In this document: positions 20,701 to 30,900 of the stretch, piece after piece | Numbering within the stretch: position 1 is the first letter of the stretch | Layout: every line of letters starts with the position of its first letter | From: Apostichopus californicus | Taxonomy: Eukaryota; Echinodermata; Holothuroidea; Aspidochirotida; Stichopodidae | Direction: 5' to 3' | Assembly: GCA_020650975.1 (NCBI GenBank) | Contig: JAIPMN010001553.1 | Coordinates: 1 to 64,000 of the forward strand | Length of the DNA: 64,000 nucleotides | The notes under the pieces: generated by a model | The model's database searches: none | What the model was told of the DNA's origin: nothing | What the model saw: the letters and a program-made list of their open reading frames with translations, nothing else | Program-made: the position numbers and the translations under genes

Positions 20701-22959
20701 TTGTCCAGTTGATTCCATATCCCTGGAGAGTCCATGGCATAGGCATGTCCATAGCTCAGGTGAGACCATGGCATAGGTGTGTCCATAGCCCAGGTGAATT
20801 CATATCCCTGGTGAGTCTATGGCTTAGGCATGTCCATAGCCCGGGTGAGCCCAAGGCAAAGGTGTGTCCATAGCCCAGATTAGTCCATGGCATAGGTGTG
20901 TCCGTAGGGGCCAGGTGATGTCATTGTCCAGTTGAGTCCATATCCATGGAGAGTCCATGGCTTAGGCATGTCCATAGCCCAGGTGAGCCCATGGCATAGG
21001 TATGTCCATAGCCCAGGTGAGCCCATGGCATAAGTGTCTTTAGGCCAGTTGATCTCATTGTCCAGGTGAGTCCACAGCATAGGTGTGTCCATAGCCCAGG
21101 TGAGCCCATGGCATAGGTGTGTCCATAGGCATAGGGGACCATTGGTCAAATTTTGGCACCTTGTAATAGCAGTAATGAACTCAAGTACAAGTACAATTTT
21201 TGCATATAAAATGCATAAGGAATCACTATGCTTCTTCATTTTCTGGTTGCAGGTTGCCATGTTACATGATAAATGGAATCCAGGCAAGAAGTTAATTGTG
21301 GCAAACACACATCTTTACTTTCGTCCAAATGCGAATCATGTGAGAATGGTGCAGACATTGCTCATATTGCATCATATACAACAATTAATCAAGATTTACC
21401 AACACAAGGTGAGTGAGCAAATGGCATTGACCAGTGGTAATTAACTGTACCTAACAGTAAGACATGGATGTTTTTAATAGTTATAGCAATTCTTTGTGTT
21501 ACAGTGTATATTTAGTAAATATCAAAATGAACTGGCAATTAAAGTATTGTAGGTTTTTCACCATTTTGATTCAAAGAATTTTGTGTTCCAGGACACACTG
21601 GTTCTAATCAGCAAATCAGACTGTTTTTTGGGATTTTTTTTTTTCACCTTATATTTGAAATGAAAGTTGACCAGAGTGAAGGTAATTTTTGTTGCTTTGT
21701 TTAGATATACCTTTAATGATAATTTAGATGATTTTTAAACAGTCAGGAAAATTGTTAATGTTATTACAACTCCATATCGTTTGAAGAACTTCTAGAGACA
21801 GTATGAACAGTTTTGAACCTTTGTCTAAAAGAAACAGGATGTTCATTCTGTCAGTGATAGTATGACCAGTTCTGGGCCTTTATCTAGTAGAAACAGGATA
21901 TTAATACTGTCAGTAAAAGTATGAACAGTTCTAAACCTTATCTAAGAGAAACAGGATGTTCATACTGTTCATACTGGTAGTGATAGTATGACCAGTTCTG
22001 AGCCTTATCTAGTAGAAACAGGATATTCATACTGTCAGTAACAGTATGAACAGTTCTAAACCTTATCTAAGAGAAACAGGATGTTCATACTGTTAGTGAT
22101 AGTATGACCAGTTCTGAGCCTTATCTAGTAGAAACAGGATATTCATACTGTCAGTAACAGTATGAACAGTTCTGAACCTTATCTAAGAGAAACAGGATGT
22201 TCATACTGTTAGTGATAGTATGACCAGTTCTGAGCCTTTATCTAGTAGAAACAGGATATTCATACTGTCAGTACAACTGACAGTATGGACAGCTCTCAAC
22301 CTGTATCTCATGGACAGAGCCTCAATTGCTTACACACTTATTTACATAACTATCATCTTGAAGTGCACCAATAAATTATGCTCTATTCTTTCTTGAAGGA
22401 TTCTGGTAGTAGCGTGTCGGTACTCTTTTTAGGAGACCTAAACAGCAGTCCTAAGAGTGGGGCCTATCAGCTTATTTCATCTGGCCATGTTCCAGCTAAC
22501 TCTGTGCACTGGTACACAGGTAGGTTGAATACAGCAGTGTTTTTCAACTGTCTACAACGTACAAAAAATAAGTGTTCCTTAAGTGATCCTTTAATGTCAG
22601 AATGCATTCCTTTACTCTTGAAGATGTTCACTGCTTTACTTGTATTGTAATTCTATTCTGGACTATTCAACTGTTCAATTATGAATATTTTATCAGGTGG
22701 AAGGGAAGAGTTCTGTGGAGGCATTGAGTTGAGCCACCAACTGAAGCTAAAATCAGTTTGTCCCGACATCCCATATACCAATTATGTCCCAGCATTTATG
22801 GAGACCATAGACCATGTAACTTACAGTCAAGATACCATTGGAGTGGAACGGGTCGTTCCAATGCCTTCACACGAGGAAGTCACTAGGTTATCAGCCTTAC
22901 CAAACGAAGTCTTTCCCTCTGATCACCTACCTTTGGTGTGCGATTTAAAATGGTTGTAA
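17784..22959 (+). CDS. PDE12: 2',5'-phosphodiesterase 12, complete, 7 exons
   Basis: PDE12 is a mitochondrial-matrix exonuclease-endonuclease-phosphatase family enzyme that removes poly(A) from mitochondrial RNA and degrades 2',5'-oligoadenylate. Exons: 17784-18706, 19053-19192, 19450-19612, 20304-20436, 21253-21408, 22399-22519, 22697-22959. Phases agree throughout, giving 632 residues (human 609). The start is the first in-frame ATG; it opens a basic, acid-free leader (MQFLFRQFTGIYATG) typical of mitochondrial import. The N-terminal PDE12 region follows (LRIGD, RTFTPS, CKPGNG). The catalytic domain shows YNLLADLYA, ICLQEVD (metal-binding Glu), VANTHLYF, FLGDLNSSP, TIDHVTYS and the terminal SDHLPLVCDLKW. 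The open frame extends upstream to a TTG at 17733 without another ATG. All catalytic motifs are present, so the product should be active. Confidence 0.95.
19842..20142 (+). mobile_element. tRNA-derived SINE, family ending in ATTATTATT
   Basis: The head has box A-like TGGCTGAGTGG and box B-like GTTCGATACC. The body contains GAAAAAGATTCCAAATTGAG and the end is AAAATAACTGCTGATTATTA. A 5'-truncated relative lies at 51596-51748. It lies in PDE12 intron 3. Confidence 0.8.
20437..21150 (+). repeat. Minisatellite starting at the PDE12 exon 4 splice donor
   Basis: Short imperfect units of about 17 bp, consensus near CATAGCCCAGGTGAGCCC, start directly at the exon 4 donor (20436/20437); the last exon bases, ATAGCCCAG, belong to the repeat motif. 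A higher-order period of about 357 bp is visible, since blocks at 20452 and 20809 are near-identical. About ten further CAG|GTGAG or CAG|GTAAG sequences follow the authentic one. Read in frame past exon 4, a stop comes at 20455. Long frames on the minus strand are products of the repeat. Confidence 0.95.
21795..22295 (+). repeat. Satellite of alternating hairpin units in PDE12 intron 5
   Basis: Units of about 58 bp alternate between two types (GTATGAACAGTTCTAAACC and GTATGACCAGTTCTGAGCC), giving a dimer of about 116 bp, roughly four copies. Each junction carries an inverted pair such as CATACTGTCAGTAACAGTATG-like arms. A lone relative with longer inverted ends lies at 47755-47862. Confidence 0.9.
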
Positions 22960-24742
22960 GAACCATGGAAGAGAGTCCTTCAGCAGGTAAGACTTATTTA
23001 TAGAATAGTTAATGTCTCAAGAAAATTAATTCAAGTTACTTGAGCTTTGCTTTGTATTAGGATTAAATAACTTCCATAAAGGCACAAATAGTTTGTAGTA
23101 AGTCTGGACAGCAATAGCTCCAAGTCATATGAAAGGAAGTGAGTCTGCTATCAGAGTGTAATAGGTGTAGGCAGATTTTTGATATTTGTTAGCAATTGAC
23201 TCTCAGAAGACATTAAACATACAACAGATTAAGAAAGTGGATTTTGTGGTGTTTTGTACAAGCTCAACCAACTTTTTTACATTCAGAAATAACTAACCAT
23301 AATCATTTATATATGTTATAGAGACAACTTTCATGAACTGCTCAAAACAGTTACGAAAAATGTGTTTTAAATGTAATGGAGATGGGTTTAGCAAATGCTG
23401 ATTATTTCAGTGTCAAAAGTAAAAGGTTTCAGATCGTAGTTTAACATCACAGATTAACAAAAGGGCAGCTCCAAAAGACTTTAATACTAGGGTATCTCCC
23501 AAACAGAACATTTTTTAGCTGTATCATGAAGATCTCTTTCATATCAGCTAAAGACGATGGTTGGATTTTTGTGTCTCCTTTAATATATATATTCCTCTTT
23601 GCTAAGTGTCATATTTGTTGCTTGATAGAAAGACTACCTTGTATTAAAAACACAAGAAGAGGCAAGTCTTGTAGGGTATGGACTCTGATTTATTTATGTC
23701 ACTTGTCCGTCAATGTGCAAATTACATTGACGGGTAATAATAGATTTAAAAGTCAAATGTGATACAAATCGATTGAACACTTACGTGCCAATTTTGAAAG
23801 GTTACAGAACACCATATCTGGAAATATGACATTACAAATAGCTAAATCTAACTACCTGCCAATATTGTTACTGACCCTACCATTTCTCATACAAGTCACC
23901 ATTATTTTTATTTTTTTTTAATTACCAAAACATCTTGGGCAAAATAGTTTTAAAACAGGGATTAAACTTGTACATATTTCACTTCAAGTTTTAGGGTTAG
24001 ATACCTGCAATAATTGCAAGTATTTTTATATTTGGCACAAACACACTTTTCACTTCAATTTTTCATTTGGTTTCAGTAACATTTTTTTGTTGCCACTATC
24101 AAATTGCAAATATTCAGTCAGTTGACAGTACTACATGTCCTTTTGTAGAAACCTTGTCATTATCTGTCTACCATGAAAATAGAAAAAGGTATAGAATTTT
24201 ATCGATAAGGCACCTATTATTAAGAGAAAAAAACTACGTAACCCAAATAATTAAATGCCTATACATAAATGAACTAAAAGCATCACTATCATCATATTAT
24301 ACATAAACAATGAACGCTACTGTTTTGTATTTATTTGCGTATTTCCACTAATTATTGTTAATCAATCTAATGTTTGGTTACAATGACATTGATCTAGTAA
24401 AATACAAGGTTGTTGCAAATTGTAGCAACTGCCCAAACTCTGCAAATCAAAGCAGGAATTATTCTGTACATCATTTGAATAATCATTTTTGCCTTTTTCT
24501 TCCAAGCTTTAATCTGGCTGAAGCAATTTCTTTTCATTCCTGTTAAAAGGACTTCAGTTGTAATTCCAGTAACATTTTGCAATTCCAACTTAATGGAAAG
24601 TGGTTACAGCAGTGGGAAAACACTGTAACACAAGTTGCCTGAACATTTCTGGTAGCAGCAGTAGAACAGTAATATAAACCCAAGTGATTTGGTTACATCA
24701 ACTGCAGCCTAAATAAACATCCATGTCGTGAATTGAAAATGC
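22960..24742. other. Convergent 3' ends of PDE12 (+) and the kinase gene (-)
   Basis: About 1.8 kb lies between the two stop codons and no further gene is seen. Plus-strand AATAAA occurs at 24712-24717. Minus-strand AATAAA (read as TTTATT on plus) occurs at 24330-24335 and 23689-23694. If these are used, the two 3' UTRs would overlap. This is inference from signals only. Confidence 0.5.
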
Positions 24743-24914
24743 TTATATAAAGATACTGTGACTGGTTTGCGTGGAAACAATCCTTGCCCGGTAGTCGTTT
24801 CGGTACTTTCGAAGTCTGCGACTGATGAGACGTGCTCGTGATCGTTTTCCGATCATTTCAGGGCTACAGTGAAGCCATGGATGATCAAAACATTCGCCAA
24901 CTGTTATTCTCTGG
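24743..24914 (-). CDS. Last exon: end of kinase 2 and C-terminus
   Basis: 172 nt ending in TAA. It encodes QRITVGECFDHPWLHCSPEM, then an Arg-rich tail (KRSRARLISRRLRKYRNDYR) and a short end, SHSIFI. The basic tail corresponds in position to the Arg-rich end of human obscurin. Confidence 0.9.
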
Positions 24915-27900
24915 CTGTAAAAGAAAAATATATAAATATTTTGAGCTTATTCACTATGTGCAACCATCATATAAGCATGTTTATATTAAGGTATCTCAAA
25001 TTATTTTGCTTTCAAATTCTATCTTTTTACTTTCATAGGTGAATTCTTACCTTGGATCTCGGATGAAGATTTTCTTCAGGAAGTCCCTGGCCTCGATAGA
25101 CACAACATCTTGTATCTGGTCCATGTTACATCTGGGACGGGTGATGTTAAAGAGAGTCTTCTCCTCGGACTTCGCTAGAAACGGAGCCGTGCCACTCAAC
25201 CTTTAGACACAAACGTGAAGAACAACGATCACTCAGCAACTTGAAAGTTATAGGAAATTATTAGAAGAATGTTTGGATAATTAATATCCTGTGCACACAG
25301 TCAAGTGCAGCTGAATTATAAAACAATTAAACTTACCAGGTGAACAAGATGACCCCCAGGCTCCAAATGTCAGTTCCAAACTCGACTGGACTTCCCTCCA
25401 CTACTTCAGGAGCTGTTGGTGGATATAAATATGCATTCTATTAACTGTTTGAATTCCTAATGAGAATTGGTGAGACAATTTTTAAGAATGGTAACAGTGT
25501 AAATGGGTGGCAATAAATGTAGAATGGATAAGAAATGCCGTTTAGCTAGTTGGTCTACAATACTCACACATGAATTCTGCAATGACCTCATGTCGAGAGA
25601 GAATGATCCTCTTCTTGTTTTCCAGTATTCTGGCTGCTCCAAAATCCACGAGTCGAATACGATCCCTTCTTCTACTCTCAATCATGAGGTTATCGTGTCG
25701 TAAGTCCAAGTAGAGAACACTGTTAAGCTGTAAATATTGCAAGGCGTCTAATATCTGTAGACAAAAATTAGCCACAGATTCCTCCGTGAAGAAATCTGTC
25801 CTTGTTAAATGTTTCAGAACATCTCCGGCAAAGTAACGGGCAGTGATTAAAATGATGTGCGTTGCTGTTTGGAAAGCATCACGAAGTTGGACAATGTTTG
25901 TATGCTTCAGCTCGGATAATAAACAGTGCTCCTCAAAACAGCGATTCTTGTCCTTTTCTGATATCCTTGTTATTTTGGCGGCATATTCTTTACTGTTGAC
26001 TTTCTTTCGGCACTTTTTGACAACTGCAAACCTTCCTCTGAAATGAACAGAACAAATAATAATTTAGCAGGTTCCCACATTCATGCCCTTGTTGTAATAT
26101 AGAAATGTCAAAAGAAATGCCATTACCGTTCTCATACCATTCCCAAACATTTTAGAATTAACCTGCAAGATAAATTCTGCATTCCAGAAAATCAGATAAC
26201 TCATTAATTTCAACTTTACTGTATCAGTGTCAATCATTAAAGGTACAAAACAGAAGGTCCTCCACAAAGTAACCACCAGTTGGTCACAAATTTAATTTTC
26301 ACCCCCGATTTGGTTGGTTGCGGGAGGGGTTGTGAGTTGAAAGCATATGTATGTATATTAGATCCTCCTGCAAGCAGGAACTTGCGAAGAAGCCTCCTTG
26401 GCTTATCAAAGCCGCAAGCTGACCGAGGTCAGTCTCTTACATTCATATTTAACGTCCATGGTTATGAATTGTCAATTGTTAACAACTCTGTAACTGGACG
26501 ACATACATTAACCTGGGAGTGACTCGAACCGGGGACCTTATGATGCATATGCACTGATGGTATTTTGTGTAAAACACCTATTGGATTTTTCTGCTAGCAC
26601 ATTGTTAAACTGAATCAGTTGAAAGTAACATCCACAAAAGTGAAATTCTCTCTGCCACTCATTCCTCACTCTTCCCTCCCCCACACCCCCCTCCCCCGCC
26701 CCAACACAAGCACCATGTCTGTACCTCCATCTTACACCACATTCCTGTTAGACATTTTTTATAAACACTTTCTATATGGTTTTGCAAATGAAAGACCTGC
26801 CTGTCAATTTCTGCAAGGAAGTCGTAATATTTAGTTGGGTTGACGTCGTTCTTCAGACTAAGGTCATTTATGATCAGGTCTTCGTCTTCTTCCTCATCGA
26901 TGTCGGAGATGACCGATTCATTTGAGAGGGTTCGGTTGTAGCTTATCATCCTGGTATGGCTCACTCTGTGTGTCTTAACCATCTCTGATGAAAGGGCTGG
27001 TGAACCTGTCATAATAATAATTAACAGGTATATTTATTTAAAATAACATAAAAGTAAATTAATAATGGAAAATTGAATGGGAAATTTTAGACACAGAAAT
27101 TTACAGCTAGAATGGGATTCGGACCAGTCACCTCTGGTTTACAATTCCCAGTGCTCAACCAACTGACCTATACAGGTCCTTCACCGATTTGAACTCATTC
27201 TAGCCGTTCATTACATTTGTGCTTTTCCATTGTCTTATACTTCCCAGTCAGTTTTCCATTATTAATTTACTTGCATTGTGTATAAAAAGCTGAATATTTC
27301 TTGAAATCTCTTCCCTGTAGCTCTTTGGGTTGTATGGAATGAAACTGACACATGACCCCTGGTCTAATGGTAATCAAGGTACTGTGGCTTCTGAAGAAAT
27401 GGCTATATAAGGATTGCCACCAAGGACTGGATAGCCTAGTTGGTATACGGCTGGGCTTGTAACCCAGTGGTCACTGGTTTGAATCCCTTATTAAATTTCT
27501 TTGCTCTTTTCCATTAAAATGAATAACAACGGCACTCTTAGTCTGGAAGGATCGATGTGATCAAACATTTCACAGTCTTTGTATTACTCTCTTTCTGAAC
27601 ACATTGTTAACAAAGACCAGTTATGTAGTCACTCTCATGCATTTCTCAGAATAATTTGGAGAGTATAAAATCTATAGAAATACTTGTGAAAACTTGAGCA
27701 TTTATGAACTTTACCATCTGATTGAGGTATGTCACCAGAAAGCATGAAAATTAAAAATTGATCCAACTTTTGGTTCACTTTTACAACATATTGTAGTACA
27801 CTAGTGGCTTCTGTCTTTTGGGAACCCTTGTTTGCTAGAAAATTCCTCTAGCTTTCATTTTGCATTTCAATCAAGATTGCATCACCAATTATTCTGTTTC

Positions 27901-30900
27901 TTTAATTATTGATGTCATTCACAATAGTTGTAAATCATAAATTGAACAACCTCTCACCATCACATAGCTATACATACATACATTGAAGATGTTTATATAG
28001 CACTTTCCTCCCCCAAAAAAGGCTCAAAGGGCTTTACAAGAACACAATACAACGGCCAAATTAATTAAAGACACGTAAACAAATAAGTATTAAAACAATC
28101 ATTTCTAAGGTAATCAACATTTGGAGATTTTCGGATCTCCTGCTTACCATCGGGATGGGTCTTGACAAGAATTGAGGGCTTGCTGAGTTGTCCTTTTCCG
28201 TACTGTGTGATGCTGGCAGCTCGAAATCTGTACTCAGTATTTGGTTTTAGGTTGGTGACGTGAACACAAGTATCTCTAACTTCCGACTGGTACGTCTGCC
28301 ATATTTCTTCTCCTGTTGTAGGAGAGGCAATGAAGGACAAAAACAAGAGTTTCATTAATTTATATATATATATATATATGTAGGTTATATTTAGGCAATG
28401 GCATGCACAGGGTCTGACAGGTAGGGGACAGGGGAAATTTTAAAATATCTGATTGAGGTAAGGGATGAACCTATATGGTATGCCCGGAGGCAAATGAAGG
28501 ATTTTTTTTAAAGGATTACTTGTTGCCATGGGTTGCTGAAGCTGACTCCCATTTAGGGGTGTCAAATGGTGCATTCAGAGGCATATTAAGACTATAAATA
28601 GGGTCTATAAATAGTTCTAAATGCAAGGTTGTGCTTATAAAACAAGAGTGTAATCAGTGAAGTCAGGTAATACTTATTCTAGTACTTTCTCACCATACTT
28701 TGAACAAGAATGCGCAATGGTGATGTCATGTCACATATCTCAGGCTACTACATTCTTACCATACTCTTCAAACAAAAATGGGTAACCAGTGGCAGTGATT
28801 TCAGGTTATATTTACACTTCTACATTCTTACCTTATGCTTCGATCAAAAGCATCAAAAGCATATCAAACTACTACATTCTTAAAATATACTCTTGGAACA
28901 AGTCTGTAACCAGTGATGTCAGGTTATATTTTCGCTACTACATTCTTACCATACGCTTTGAACAAGAGTGTGTAACCCGGTGATGTCAGGTTATACATAC
29001 AGGGCTACTACATTCTTTAAATGTACTCTTTGAAAAAATCTATAACCAGTGATGTCAGGTAATATTAACACTACTACATTAATACCATATGCTTTTCAAC
29101 AAGGGTGTGTAACCAAGTGATGTTAGTTTATATTAACACTACTACATTCTTACCATACTCTTTGAACAAAAGTGTGTAACCACTGATGTCAGGTTTCCCA
29201 GGCTGCTGGTCTGTCTTCCAGGTTAAGAAAGCTTCCTTTGAAGAAACAAGGGCCACTTTGGGTCTACTGGGTACATCTGGTTCCTCTGTAAGGTGAGAAG
29301 AGAGGAACATCAATGTCATGATGTTTGTAGAAAGGGATGATTACTAAAAGACTTAATAGAATTTCTTAAATGTAGACTTTCATTCTCTTTAAGTTAAAGA
29401 CAACCTAACACCGTGTATGGTATTATCCAGAGATGTCAGATATGATGGGTGCAGTTTACACCTTCCTCCTCTACTACTTAAAAGTTAGCATTGGGATTGC
29501 CACAAAACACTACATGTAATTATGGAATTTGGACAAAAGAAAGTCTATACTTGTCTAGAGATCACACCTTTCATTAATTTCCTTAGCTCGTCAGTGACAA
29601 GATCATCTTCACGTTTGCATGTAAACCACTCCTATTCTTTCAAATATGAGCTATTATACACGGTCAAAGGCTGAAACAAATTGTCTGGTGATATTACAAT
29701 CTTCCCTGCCTATAGCAAATACCACAGAATCCCCTGTTTTTGGCCAAAAACAGGGGAGATTGAATATCTACCCAAGTTTATAATGCCAGCCATACTGAAC
29801 GCTTCTCTGCACAAATTCATGATTAAACACATAGTGTACTATTTCAGTGGTCAAGCCAAACTTGTCTTCACACAGGAAAGTAGTGCCAGCCAATAGAGCA
29901 CTTGTGTCTACAATTATACAAAGACTGGTCAAATCATTAGGTGTGCTGAATCCTAATTGAAGTACTTGGGGTAGTTTATGCTATCAAGTAACAAATTATC
30001 ATGCTCAATGTATGTATGTATGCATGTACTTTAGATCCTCCTGTAAGCAGGAACTTGTGAGTCACTCATTCATTCACAGGATTGAATGAACTTACCAGCA
30101 ACATCAACTCTGCATCTCGTCTCAGCTCTTCCTTTGCTGTTTTCTGCCACACAACAGAAGTCTCCTCCTTCTTCAATTGAGATGCACACAATCCTAAGGC
30201 ACGCCACCCGTCCTTGCTCCCGCCAACATTGGATGTGGTTCGCTCTTCTGTTGATGACTTGACCCCCACGGTACCAGGTGATCTTTGGTTGAGGGCGCCC
30301 TCTGAATTCACAGCTTAGAAGCAAAGTACCCTCATCAAAGAGATATGCATCTTCCAGGGGTACAACAAAGACCGGTTGTCCATCTGGAAAGAACAATAAA
30401 TTATTGATATTGATATCATTGTATAAAGGTGCAATGAGATTTGGGTCCTGTATCATGTACCTCATCCCTCACCCCCCCTTCCCCCTTCCCTAGCTAAAAG
30501 AGTGATTGAATAGACCATGGAAGACAGCTGCTTCTTAAAAACTGTTTTCTTAGTTTTCTTCTTAATTTTTCCATGCTAGAAAATTGCTTCAAAGAGTAAT
30601 TTCCTTGAGTTTCTGATCTTTTAAGCTATTTCAAGATATTACAGCATTAAAAAATTAGTCAATGGTTCAGTGAGAGAAAATGCTTTGCATGACAATGGGA
30701 GTAAATTTCAAAACTTTAAGCATAATAGTAGTGAATTTCTGTTTGTTCATTCTCTGTAGTCTGTTATTTACCCCAATTCATACTAGATTAATCTGCTAAC
30801 TAGCACCTTCCATTCTTAAGGAAATTTTGTAATATCATAAAATGACTGCATTTGGATTTTTATTTTGTCTTGTAACTACCGAATTGTGAATATAAAATGT

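Noticed and set aside
20426-21308. Long minus-strand frames rich in WAYLGYGH-type repeats
   Set aside because: They arise from minisatellite periodicity in a PDE12 intron; there is no start context or homology.
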